Positions 53,055 to 61,593 of a DNA stretch of 64,000 nt are shown piece after piece; position 1 is the stretch's first letter; every line of letters begins with the position of its first letter. The position numbers and the translations under genes were made by a program. The stretch is from NCBI GenBank assembly GCA_030684405.1, contig JAUXYA010000019.1, forward strand, positions 62,001-126,000, written 5' to 3'. Source of the stretch: Burkholderiales bacterium. GTDB taxonomy: Bacteria > Pseudomonadota > Gammaproteobacteria > Burkholderiales > SG8-41. The notes below the pieces were generated by a model, which saw only the letters and a list, made by a program, of their open reading frames with translations, was not told the origin of the DNA and made no database searches.

Positions 53055-53462
53055 GGCTGACGACGGTTTAGGGCGCCTGACAAAATGAAACGCGCGATGC
53101 GCTGACACAATTTTGGCAGGTGGCAAGGAGCAGTCCGCAGCGAATATCGGCAATATTCGCAAGGGCTGGGACGCCGCCTCCGGCCAACATCGCCCGAGCC
53201 CGGCGAGAGCTCGAAAAATTCAACAGCTTCATCGGGTTACACCCAGCTCTCACTGCATCTTGCGCTGCCACGCCGCGCAATAGCGGATCGTCCAATGGCC
53301 TCGTTCACGCGCCCCGGCCCAGTATGTGCGCTATCGAACAGAGTCTCCAACACCTCGCGACTAAGCTGCGACCTGTTCGAACGGCGCTGTCTACGCCTTG
53401 CGCGCGATCAGTGCCGGGGCACCGTTCAGAAGCGATTGAGTTCAACTTTTGGCCCTATACAC
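53055..53462 (+). other. Non-coding gap before epsD with palindrome
   Basis: A 408-bp region between epsL and epsD. It contains the palindrome at 53325-53340, 122 bp before epsD. An open frame across it (53120-53668) overlaps epsD in another frame and is not gene-like. The gap and site suggest that epsD starts a new transcript instead of simply continuing from epsL. Confidence 0.6.
53325..53340. promoter_or_regulatory. Palindrome TGTGCG-CTAT-CGAACA upstream of epsD
   Basis: A perfect match to TGTNCG-N4-CGNACA. The stronger half (TGTGCG, complement of CGCACA) is on the left here, the reverse of the other copies. It lies 122 bp before the epsD start. Confidence 0.7.
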
Positions 53463-54566
53463 ATGAATACCAGTCGCCCGATCAGAGCTTCCGTGTTGCC
53501 GCTTCTTCTCGCCTTCATCGGCGGCTGCGGAACAGGAGAAGACAAACCCGTCGCCACCCAGGTTGCCGCGAAAGTAAACGCAGCCGAGATCACGGTCTCA
53601 CAGGTCAACAACGTGCTCTCGAAAACGCCCAACGTAACCCCTGCAACCGAGCAGCGCGTCAAGCGTGAAATCCTTGACAACCTGATCGACCAGGAACTGG
53701 CGAAGCAAAAGGCCATCGAGAACAAACTTGATCGCACGCCGAATGTTCTCCAGATGCTGGAAGCCGCAAAAACGGAAATTCTGGCCCGGGCCTACCTCGA
53801 AAGCATCGCCACCAGCCAGCCCAAGGCAACGCCGGAGGAAGTCAGGAACTATTACAACGAACACCCGAATCTGTTCGAGCGGCGCCGCATCTACAACCTC
53901 GAGGAGATTGCGCTCCCTGCCCGGGAAGGCCTGTCCGAAACTCTGCGACAGCAGGCAGCGAAGGTGCGCAACCTGCAGGAACTGGCGACCTGGCTGCGGG
54001 CGCGTGAAATCAACTTCACCGCTAACAACGGAGTGCGTGCAGCCGAGCAGATCCCTCTTGAATACCTGGAGAAAATACAGTCGATGAAGGACGGCGAGAT
54101 CCGTGTCTTCGAATTGCGCGAAGGTATCCAGGTCATACGGCTGTTGGCAAGTCGGCAGATTCCCCTGAGCGAAACGGCCGCCGCGCCGAAAATTCGCCAG
54201 TTCCTGTACATGCAGCGCTCGAACACATCAATCGCCAGCGGCATGAAGGACGTCAAAGCGCAGGCAAAAATCGAATACATCGGCGAGTTCCTGGTGCCGG
54301 CGGCCGAAGCTGAAGCCAACGCCCGGATTAAGCTTGAAGCGGATGCCAAGGCGGAACTTGAGGCCAGCGCCAAAGCGGAGGCAGAAGCCGCCGAGAAGGA
54401 CCGCGAACGGGCCCGAGCCGGCCTGGAAGCCGAGCAGCGCGCTGATGCGATCGCCAAGGCACGTGCAGAAGCCGAATTGGCGCGCCGTGCGGCTGAAGCA
54501 AACGCATCCGCCACACCGCAGAAACCCTCGACAATAACCCTCGAAAAAGGCGTGCGCGGACTGTGA
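53463..54566 (+). CDS. epsD: EpsD-family peptidyl-prolyl isomerase lipoprotein
   Basis: A 367-residue lipoprotein: signal MNTSRPIRASVLPLLLAF ending IGGCG, with the cysteine at the lipobox. A SurA-like N-terminal helical part (VKREILDNLIDQELAKQKAI) is followed by a parvulin-type region, PEEVRNYYNEHPNLFERRRIYNLEEIA onward. The last 70 or so residues are an Ala/Glu/Lys/Arg coiled coil (EADAKAELEASAKAEAEAA...). It probably helps outer-membrane components of the Eps machine fold. The ribosome site is weak. Its stop overlaps the epsE start (GTGA). Confidence 0.87.
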   Translation: MNTSRPIRASVLPLLLAFIGGCGTGEDKPVATQVAAKVNAAEITVSQVNNVLSKTPNVTPATEQRVKREILDNLIDQELAKQKAIENKLDRTPNVLQMLEAAKTEILARAYLESIATSQPKATPEEVRNYYNEHPNLFERRRIYNLEEIALPAREGLSETLRQQAAKVRNLQELATWLRAREINFTANNGVRAAEQIPLEYLEKIQSMKDGEIRVFELREGIQVIRLLASRQIPLSETAAAPKIRQFLYMQRSNTSIASGMKDVKAQAKIEYIGEFLVPAAEAEANARIKLEADAKAELEASAKAEAEAAEKDRERARAGLEAEQRADAIAKARAEAELARRAAEANASATPQKPSTITLEKGVRGL

Positions 54567-55369
54567 AAAACATACTGATCGCCGCTGCCCTGGCATTCCT
54601 TGCTGCAACATTCACTACCGGGGCGGCCGCACAAAACAAGCCTGTCGAATACAGACTGGGAGACGGCGACAGCATTCGCGTGCTGGTGTTCCAGAACCCG
54701 GAACTGACGCTTGAAACACGGGTTACCGAAAGCGGAACGATCACCTACCCGCTCATTGGCAACCTGGCTATCGGTGGCATGACCATACCCGGCGCCGAAC
54801 AGGCCATCGCCAAAGCGCTTAGCGACGGCGGATTCATTCAGCGGCCGCAGGTAAACATCGTGCTGCTGCAAAACCGCGGCAACCAGGTATCAGTACTCGG
54901 CCAGGTCGGACGCCCGGGTCGATACGCGCTCGAAACCTTCACCACCCGGCTGTCGGAGATGATCGCAATCGCCGGCGGGATAGGCCCGATCGGAGCCGAT
55001 ACGGCAATCGTTACCGGCATGCGTGAAGGCAAGCCATTCCGTATGGAAATAGACATTGCCGGCATGTTCCTCAACAACCATCTGCAGGACGACGTCGTGG
55101 TCGCCGGCGGCGATGTCATCTTCATCCAGCGTCAGCCGATGTACTACATCTATGGCCAGGTGCAACGTGCAGGTTCGTTTCGAATTGAACGCAACATGAC
55201 GATTCGCCAGGCTCTCGCGTCCAGTGGCGGCCTTACGGCACGCGGCACTGAACGCAGGCTTGGCGTGTACCGCCGCGGCATCAACGACCGTATCGAGTTC
55301 TTGATAACGGATATGAACGAGTCGGTACGGGCAAACGACGTACTTTATGTTCGCGAAAGCCTGTTTTGA
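54563..55369 (+). CDS. epsE: Polysaccharide export protein EpsE (Wza/OPX family)
   Basis: A 268-residue outer-membrane export protein with a cleavable signal (ending TTGAAAQ). The poly-export motif YRLGDGDSIRVLVFQNPEL is followed by SLBB-type units (QVSVLGQVGRPGRYALET and YIYGQVQRAGSFRIERNMTIRQAL). It lacks a lipobox cysteine, unlike Wza. The GTG start overlaps the epsD stop by 4 bases. It works with EpsF and EpsG in the envelope-spanning secretion complex. Confidence 0.94.
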   Translation: MKNILIAAALAFLAATFTTGAAAQNKPVEYRLGDGDSIRVLVFQNPELTLETRVTESGTITYPLIGNLAIGGMTIPGAEQAIAKALSDGGFIQRPQVNIVLLQNRGNQVSVLGQVGRPGRYALETFTTRLSEMIAIAGGIGPIGADTAIVTGMREGKPFRMEIDIAGMFLNNHLQDDVVVAGGDVIFIQRQPMYYIYGQVQRAGSFRIERNMTIRQALASSGGLTARGTERRLGVYRRGINDRIEFLITDMNESVRANDVLYVRESLF

Positions 55370-55379
55370 GGTCATCACA

Positions 55380-56765
55380 ATGATCGGTTTCAACCCGCTG
55401 CAGATTCTGTTGATCCTCAAGGCTCATTACAGGATCGCACTGATCACATTTCTCGTCGTTACCGCGATCGGCGTCGCCGTAACGCTGATGGCTCCCAAAC
55501 AATACGTGGCCACCACCGACATCGTATTCGATGTCAAATCAACCGATCCGGTGATCGGCCAGCTGCTGCCGGTGCTGCCGGGTTACATGGCCACCCAGAT
55601 CGAAATCATCAACAGCGAACGCGTTGCGCAACGGGTCGTCAAGACTACCCGGCTGGATGAAAGCCCGTCGATTCAGGCCGACTGGAAAAAGGAAACGAAC
55701 GGACAGGGCAACATCGAAGCCTGGGTCGGTAAACTCCTGCTGAGGAAGCTGGCGGTTACTGGTTCGCGCGACACCAGCATCCTCCACATCGCATACAGCA
55801 GTACCGATCCCGCATTTGCGGTTGCCATCGCCAATGCATTTGCCCAGGCTTACCTCGACGCCAACATCGAACTGCGGGTCGATCCGGCACGTCAGCATGC
55901 GCGCTGGTTCGAGGTCCAGGGAAAATCCCTGCGCGACAATCTGGAAAAGGCCCAGGCCAGAGTGTCCGATTTCCAGCAGGAGAACAGCATCGTCACCAAG
56001 GATGAGCAGTACGATGCTGAAATGACCAAGCTCGGCGAGCTGACCAGTCAGCTCGCCAGCGCGATTGGCCGGACTGCCGATGCGCAAAGCAAGCAGAAGT
56101 CCGGATCGGATGCGCTGCCCGAGGTCACCACCAACTCGGTGATCATGGGGCTGCGCAGCGACATTGCCCGTCTCGAAGGCAAGCTGCAGGAGGCGGCAGG
56201 CAATCTCGGCAAAAACCACCCCCAGTATCAGCGCATGGCCTCCGAACTCGACGCTCTGAAGCGGCAGCAGGATGTGGAAACCCTGCGGGTCACCCGGGGC
56301 TTTGCCAGCACGAAATCAGTCAGCAGGGACAACGAAGCAGAACTCCGCGCAGCCATTGCGGCGCAGGAGAAAAAACTGCTGGATTTCAAATCCCGCCGCA
56401 ACCAGCTCGCGGTACTGCAGCGTGACGTTGACGCCGCCAAATCCGCCTACGACACGGTAACCAGCCGCTTCAACCAGAGCAGCCTGGAAAGCCAATTGAC
56501 GCAGGCCAGCGCCTCCGTGCTCAGCTACGCCTCTCAGCCGACAAAGCCGTCCTTTCCCAATGTGCCCAAGGGATTGCTGGTTGCAGTCGGGGCGGGATTG
56601 CTGCTCGGCATCGGCGCGGCATTTCTGATCGAACTTCTGGCCCGACGTGTGAGGTGCACCGATGACCTTACGCAGTCGGTGGATTACCCCTTGCTGTCCG
56701 TAATCAGTAAGCGGCAGGACAGCAAGCTGGGCAGACTCCTTTTCTGGCAACGCAAGCCAGCATGA
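55380..56765 (+). CDS. epsF: Chain-length determinant protein EpsF (Wzz family)
   Basis: A 461-residue inner-membrane protein with a Wzz layout: N-terminal helix (YRIALITFLVVTAIGVAVTL), a large periplasmic coiled-coil region (DNLEKAQARVSDFQQENSIV, and a later QRDVDAAKSAYDTVTSRF), and a second helix near the C-terminus (GLLVAVGAGLLLGIGAAFLI). GAGG lies 8 bases before the ATG at 55380; the longer frame overlaps epsE. It controls polymer length. Its stop overlaps the epsG start by 4 bases. Confidence 0.92.
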   Translation: MIGFNPLQILLILKAHYRIALITFLVVTAIGVAVTLMAPKQYVATTDIVFDVKSTDPVIGQLLPVLPGYMATQIEIINSERVAQRVVKTTRLDESPSIQADWKKETNGQGNIEAWVGKLLLRKLAVTGSRDTSILHIAYSSTDPAFAVAIANAFAQAYLDANIELRVDPARQHARWFEVQGKSLRDNLEKAQARVSDFQQENSIVTKDEQYDAEMTKLGELTSQLASAIGRTADAQSKQKSGSDALPEVTTNSVIMGLRSDIARLEGKLQEAAGNLGKNHPQYQRMASELDALKRQQDVETLRVTRGFASTKSVSRDNEAELRAAIAAQEKKLLDFKSRRNQLAVLQRDVDAAKSAYDTVTSRFNQSSLESQLTQASASVLSYASQPTKPSFPNVPKGLLVAVGAGLLLGIGAAFLIELLARRVRCTDDLTQSVDYPLLSVISKRQDSKLGRLLFWQRKPA

Positions 56766-57661
56766 AAATGACCACAGAACAAAGCAACGTCATTCCCGTC
56801 GGTACAGGACTTGTGGTGCCGCGCAGTGAGCGCATCATCGGTGCCATTCTCGTACAGGCGGGGCGGCTGACCTCCGACGGAACCGAAAGAATCATGAAAC
56901 TGCAGCGCGAGCAGGGACTGCGTTTCGGGGATGCCGGCATCCAGCTCGGGCTGATTACCGCCGAAGATCTTTCGCTGGCGCTGGCACGCCAGTTTGACTG
57001 CCCCTACCTGCTGCAAGGTGATAGCGAGGTCAGCGAAAAAGTTGTCGCGGCCTACAATCCTTTCGGTCAAGAGGCACTGTCACTGAGCGCCTTGCGCGGC
57101 CAGCTCATGCTGCGCCTGTTCAACCCTGTAAACGACGGCAAGACGCTTGCCGTCATCAGTGCCGGCCGTCACGACGGACGCAGTTTTCTGGCGTCGAATC
57201 TTGCCGTGGTGTTTTCCCAGCTCGGCCTTAAAACCCTGTTGATCGATGCCGACATGCGCCACCCGGTGCAGCACGGCCTGTTCGGTCTGGAAAATCGCAA
57301 CGGCCTGTCTGCCATGCTCGCGGGCCGCAGTTCGACGGACGCGGCAATCCAGCATGTCGCCGGATTGCCCACGCTCTCGGTCTTGCCCGCTGGCGCACAG
57401 CCTCCCAATCCGCTTGAACTGCTGGCGCGACCGCTTTTTCCGGCGATTCTGGCAAGCCTCGTAGCGGAATTCGAAATCATCCTGCTCGATTCACCCGCAA
57501 TCACGGAATATGCCGATGCGCAGAACATCTCCGCACAGGCCGGCGCCGCCCTGATTGTCGCGCGCAAGAACATCAGCCGCATTGCGCAGGTTCGCAGTAC
57601 CGCCAAAACGGTAAGTGACTGCGGAGCCACGGTCGTCGGCACCGTGCTCAACGATTACTAG
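56762..57661 (+). CDS. epsG: EpsG tyrosine-kinase-like ATPase
   Basis: A 299-residue cytoplasmic partner of EpsF. The N-terminal part resembles the GspE/MshE N-domain (LVQAGRLTSDGTERIMKLQR). The ATPase part has a modified Walker A (SAGRHDGRSFLASNLAVVFS, with Arg where Lys is usual), Walker A' LLIDADMRHP and a third motif IILLDSPAI. No tyrosine cluster is present at the C-terminus, which ends GTVLNDY. It belongs to the BY-kinase-like EpsG group of the XrtB loci. The ATG overlaps the epsF stop (ATGA). Confidence 0.9.
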   Translation: MKMTTEQSNVIPVGTGLVVPRSERIIGAILVQAGRLTSDGTERIMKLQREQGLRFGDAGIQLGLITAEDLSLALARQFDCPYLLQGDSEVSEKVVAAYNPFGQEALSLSALRGQLMLRLFNPVNDGKTLAVISAGRHDGRSFLASNLAVVFSQLGLKTLLIDADMRHPVQHGLFGLENRNGLSAMLAGRSSTDAAIQHVAGLPTLSVLPAGAQPPNPLELLARPLFPAILASLVAEFEIILLDSPAITEYADAQNISAQAGAALIVARKNISRIAQVRSTAKTVSDCGATVVGTVLNDY

Positions 57662-57662
57662 G

Positions 57663-58550
57663 GTGACGTCTATGCCTTCCGCAGCCAGCTCCGGAACGCC
57701 GGGACTGCTCCCCATTCGGCTTGAATGGCTGGCCGTCCTCGCGGGCTTGCTGTTGTTATACCTGCCGACGTTCTACGAGGCGGGCACCACCTTCTGGCAA
57801 TCCGACGAACACGCCCACGCCCCGATCATCCTTGCGGTGGTGCTGTGGCTGGCCTGGAGACAACGCGCGGCGATGCTGGATGCCCCGATCGACCGCCGCT
57901 CCGTAGCCGGTATCGCGGCACTGCTGTTCGGCTTGTTGCTGTATGTCGTGGGACGGTCGCAGGATATTTCCCTGCTTGAAATCGGATCGCTTATCCCCGT
58001 GGTCGCCGGAACACTGCTGGCATTGCGCGGCCCGCAGGCCCTGCGCGCCTGGTGGTTTCCACTGCTGTTCGTGGCATTCATGCTGCCACTACCCGGGTTC
58101 TTCGTCGATGCGCTGACCGGGCCGCTGAAGCAATATATATCCGTCATTGTTGAGCAGGTGCTGTACACCGCCGGCTATCCCATAGCCCGGACCGGAGTGA
58201 TGCTAACCATCGGCCAGTACCAGATGCTGGTGGCCGATGCCTGCTCGGGCCTCAACACGATGTTCAGTCTCTCCGCACTCGGACTGCTTTTCATGTATCT
58301 GACCGCACGCGCCAGCGTTCTGCACAATGCCATCATGCTGGTAGGCATCCTGCCCATCGCTTTTGTCGCCAATATTGTCCGCGTGCTGGTTCTGATGCTC
58401 GTCACCTACCATTTTGGCGACGAGGCCGGGCAGGGCTATCTCCATGGTGCCGCCGGAGTCGTATTGCTGATGTCATCGCTTACCGTGCTGCTGGCATTGG
58501 ACGCTTTTCTGGCGTGGGTGATCAGGCCCGTAAAGAAAAGCCGCGGCTGA
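57663..58550 (+). CDS. xrtB: Exosortase B
   Basis: A 295-residue inner-membrane protease with about eight helices. The catalytic set is present: Cys194 (VADACSGLNTMFSL), Arg240 (FVANIVRVLVLML) and His261 (YLHGAAG). It cuts PEP-CTERM proteins such as the one at 42223 and may attach them to a surface polymer. A GTG at 57663 or an ATG at 57672 can start it. It is located directly after epsG and before the O-antigen ligase gene. The EpsI partner usually found next to exosortases of this type is not adjacent. Confidence 0.94.
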   Translation: MTSMPSAASSGTPGLLPIRLEWLAVLAGLLLLYLPTFYEAGTTFWQSDEHAHAPIILAVVLWLAWRQRAAMLDAPIDRRSVAGIAALLFGLLLYVVGRSQDISLLEIGSLIPVVAGTLLALRGPQALRAWWFPLLFVAFMLPLPGFFVDALTGPLKQYISVIVEQVLYTAGYPIARTGVMLTIGQYQMLVADACSGLNTMFSLSALGLLFMYLTARASVLHNAIMLVGILPIAFVANIVRVLVLMLVTYHFGDEAGQGYLHGAAGVVLLMSSLTVLLALDAFLAWVIRPVKKSRG

Positions 58551-58551
58551 A

Positions 58552-60141
58552 ATGCCCGAGCACCTTAAGGCCCTGATCGTCATCCTTGCGCTGGCCGGCG
58601 CCACATTCGCTTTTGCAAAGGCTCCTGCGTGCGCATCAGGAACCGCCCCGGCGGACTTCTCCCGGCGCCGCAATCTGTGGCTGGGCATCACAGCGGTCTC
58701 GTTTCTCGCTCACGACTTCTGGATCTACATCGTTGTGTCGGCGGTCATGCTGGCACTGGCCGTGCAGCGGGAGCCGGACAAGCTGACGATGTATTTCTTC
58801 CTGCTCTTCGCGGTGCCGGCGATCCCGGCGCAGATCACCGGACTGGGCGTAATACAGCATTTCTTCACCATCGATTACCTGAGGCTGCTTGCGCTGATCA
58901 TCCTGCTCCCGGCTTACCTCTTCCTACGCAAGCAAGCGCATGCCGCACCCTTCGGCAGCACCTTGCCGGACAAGCTGATCGCCGGCTTTCTGATACTGCA
59001 GGTGCTGCTGATGCTGTCGATCAGCAGCTTCACCAATACCTTGCGCATAGGTGTGTTCTATGCCTTCATTGACGCATTCCTGCCCTACTATGTGGCAAGC
59101 CGCGCACCAATAAGTATTCGCAATTTTCGGGAAGCGATCACCGGATTCGTGCTGGCAGCGCTGCTGCTCAGCAGCATAGGCGCCTTCGAATTCACGCGGC
59201 ATTGGCTGCTCTACGCCAGCCTCGACAAGGTGTTGGGCTCACCCTGGGATCTCGGCGATTACCTCGCGCGGGGCGGGGAAGGCACCGACTTGCGCGCTCA
59301 GGGCACGACCGGTCAGCCAATCCCTTTCGGCTACGTGATGGCGGTTGCCATCGGATTCCTGCTTTATCTGAAAAGACATGCCGTCCGACCGGTCGCCTGG
59401 CATATGGGTCTGGCGCTGCTGGCTTTGGGTCTGTTTTCCTCACTATCGCGCGGCCCCTGGATAGGCGCCGCGGCCATGGTCGTAATCTTCATCGCTGCTG
59501 GTCCCGCACCGCTCAAGGGGTTCGCCCGGCTCGGATTGCTCTCCTTGCTATTAATCCCTCTGGTGCTCGCCACGACGAGTGGTCAAAAGATCGCAGAACT
59601 CCTGCCCTTCATCGGCTCTGCCAGCACCGACAACGTGGACTACCGCCAGAGACTCGCGGAAATTTCAATGCAGGTGATCATGGAGAACCCTTTTTTCGGC
59701 GCCTTCGACTATTTCTATTCCCCTGCGATGCAGGAACTGCGTCAAGGGCAGGGCATCATCGACATCGTCAATACCTATCTTGCAATCGGACTCGGCAGCG
59801 GCCTCGTCGGGCTGGCGCTGTTTGCGGGGTTTTTTGTGACGGTGGCAATCGGCATATTCAAGGGCATGAGACTGCGTGCCGACCGCAACGACGAATCCTA
59901 TGCGCTGGGCCAGTGTCTGCTCGCCACACTGCTCGGCATCATGGTCATGATCGCCACGGTCAGCAGCATTACCGTGATCCCGGTGATCTACTGGTCAGTT
60001 GCCGGACTTGGCGTCGCCTACGCGAGGATGTTGCGCAAGACCGCACCGGTCGTGGCTGGAGAAACGACAAGCAGCACAGGCGCACCGCAAGCTGACAACC
60101 GTTTTCCTGCATGGCGCCGGCCGGCGGGGCATCAGCCATGA
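58552..60141 (+). CDS. O-antigen ligase/polymerase-like membrane protein
   Basis: A 529-residue polytopic membrane protein with about 12 helices and one large periplasmic loop (LARGGEGTDLRAQGTTGQP before GYVMAVAIGFLLYL). The RGPWIGAAAMVV and the later FDYFYSPAMQELRQGQGI region fit the Wzy_C/O-antigen ligase family. It probably polymerises the exopolysaccharide repeat units. Its ATG is 1 bp after the xrtB stop. Confidence 0.83.
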   Translation: MPEHLKALIVILALAGATFAFAKAPACASGTAPADFSRRRNLWLGITAVSFLAHDFWIYIVVSAVMLALAVQREPDKLTMYFFLLFAVPAIPAQITGLGVIQHFFTIDYLRLLALIILLPAYLFLRKQAHAAPFGSTLPDKLIAGFLILQVLLMLSISSFTNTLRIGVFYAFIDAFLPYYVASRAPISIRNFREAITGFVLAALLLSSIGAFEFTRHWLLYASLDKVLGSPWDLGDYLARGGEGTDLRAQGTTGQPIPFGYVMAVAIGFLLYLKRHAVRPVAWHMGLALLALGLFSSLSRGPWIGAAAMVVIFIAAGPAPLKGFARLGLLSLLLIPLVLATTSGQKIAELLPFIGSASTDNVDYRQRLAEISMQVIMENPFFGAFDYFYSPAMQELRQGQGIIDIVNTYLAIGLGSGLVGLALFAGFFVTVAIGIFKGMRLRADRNDESYALGQCLLATLLGIMVMIATVSSITVIPVIYWSVAGLGVAYARMLRKTAPVVAGETTSSTGAPQADNRFPAWRRPAGHQP

Positions 60142-60213
60142 ACTGCGAACACTTCACCCATCCTGCGGACTTCGGCATGACCGACATGCGGCAGCCCGCG
60201 CACCGGCCATGCC

Positions 60214-61593
60214 ATGGCTGACCGCGCGCTCCCCACGCTGACCCAACGCGCCTTTCGCGCGGGAGGATGGAGTTTTGCCGGTTTCGGCCTCGGCCAGGCC
60301 ATGCGGCTGGGCGGCAATCTGGTGATGACCCGGCTGCTCGCCCCGGAGATGTTCGGTGTCATCGCAGTCGCCACTATGGTCACCATCACTCTGGCCATGT
60401 TGTCCGACATCGGTTTACAGCAGAACATCGTGCAAAGCCGCCGCGGTGACGATCCCGCCTTTCTTGATACGGCCTGGGTCGTCCAGATTGCCCGTGGCGG
60501 CGTCTTGTGGCTCGCCGCATTGCTGCTCGCAGGTGCACTCTACCTTGCGAATCTGCGCGGTCTGCTGCCGCCACAGTCAGCGTACGCAGCTCCGGTGCTG
60601 CCGGCGGTCATTGCGGCGACTGCGCTGTCTGCAGTGATTGCCGGTTTTTCGTCCACAAAAATTGCCTCGGCCTACCGCCATTTCCGGCAACAGCGTGTGG
60701 TCCAGATCGAGGTGATCTCCCAAGCCACGGCTTTGGTGACAATGGTCGTGCTCGGCATCGCCACCCGTTCGATCTGGGCGCTGGTTGCCGGCGGGCTCGT
60801 CGCCACGCTGATGGTGACAGTCATGAGCCACCTCTGGATGGACGGGGTATCAAACCGTTTTCGTTACGAAAAAAAAGCACTGGGCGAACTCATCAGCTTC
60901 GGCAAGTGGATATTCATTTCTTCCGCCGTCGGCATCCTCGCCATAAATGGCGACCGCATTCTCCTTGGCGTTTATGTCGATGCACACACGCTGGGCTTGT
61001 ATGCCATTGCCGTCCTGATCGTGGCGTCGATCGAAGGGCTGCTCGGCCGCCTCTTTGCCACCGTTTCCCTGCCCGCATTGAGCGAAGTCGCGCGGACCGG
61101 ACCGGCAGGTTTGCGCAAGGCCTACTACAGGATGCGCACCCCGGGCGACCTGCTGCTGCTGTTCCTCTGTGGTCTGCTGTTTGCCGCAGGCGACCTGGTG
61201 ATCGACCTGCTCTATGACCCGCGCTATTCCACGGCCGGCGACATGCTGAAAATTCTCTCCTTGTCGCTGTTTACGGTCCGCTTTGGAGTGGCTCACCAGA
61301 TTTATCTCGCGCTGGGCATTCCACGATTTCTCGCGATCATCAATACCGTCCGCTTCATCACGCTGTTCAGTCTGGTTCCCCTGCTGCACTACCATGCCGG
61401 GCTGCAGGCCGCGATCTGGGGCATCGCCCTCCATGCGCTGGCGACCCTGCCCTTCATCTTCTACTTCAATGCGAAGCTGGGACTGAACGACTTTCGCCGT
61501 GAACTCCAAGTACTCGTCGCTCTGCCGGTCGGAATCCTCTGCGGCGGCCTGTTGACCATGCTGCTCGAACAACGGTTGCCGTCATGGACATGA
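60214..61593 (+). CDS. Polysaccharide flippase (Wzx-like)
   Basis: A 459-residue membrane protein of the oligosaccharide flippase family with about 12 to 14 helices: LTQRAFRAGGWSFAGFGLGQ, TRLLAPEMFGVIAVATMV and later GEL-type helices including FGKWIFISSAVGILAINGDR. It moves lipid-linked repeat units across the inner membrane. The gap to the preceding gene (60142-60213) has no gene. It overlaps the methyltransferase gene by 10 bp. Confidence 0.87.
   Translation: MADRALPTLTQRAFRAGGWSFAGFGLGQAMRLGGNLVMTRLLAPEMFGVIAVATMVTITLAMLSDIGLQQNIVQSRRGDDPAFLDTAWVVQIARGGVLWLAALLLAGALYLANLRGLLPPQSAYAAPVLPAVIAATALSAVIAGFSSTKIASAYRHFRQQRVVQIEVISQATALVTMVVLGIATRSIWALVAGGLVATLMVTVMSHLWMDGVSNRFRYEKKALGELISFGKWIFISSAVGILAINGDRILLGVYVDAHTLGLYAIAVLIVASIEGLLGRLFATVSLPALSEVARTGPAGLRKAYYRMRTPGDLLLLFLCGLLFAAGDLVIDLLYDPRYSTAGDMLKILSLSLFTVRFGVAHQIYLALGIPRFLAIINTVRFITLFSLVPLLHYHAGLQAAIWGIALHALATLPFIFYFNAKLGLNDFRRELQVLVALPVGILCGGLLTMLLEQRLPSWT

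Noticed and set aside
53120-53668. A 182-residue open frame across the gap before epsD
   Set aside because: It overlaps the epsD signal peptide in another frame and is not gene-like. The gap is better read as a regulatory region.
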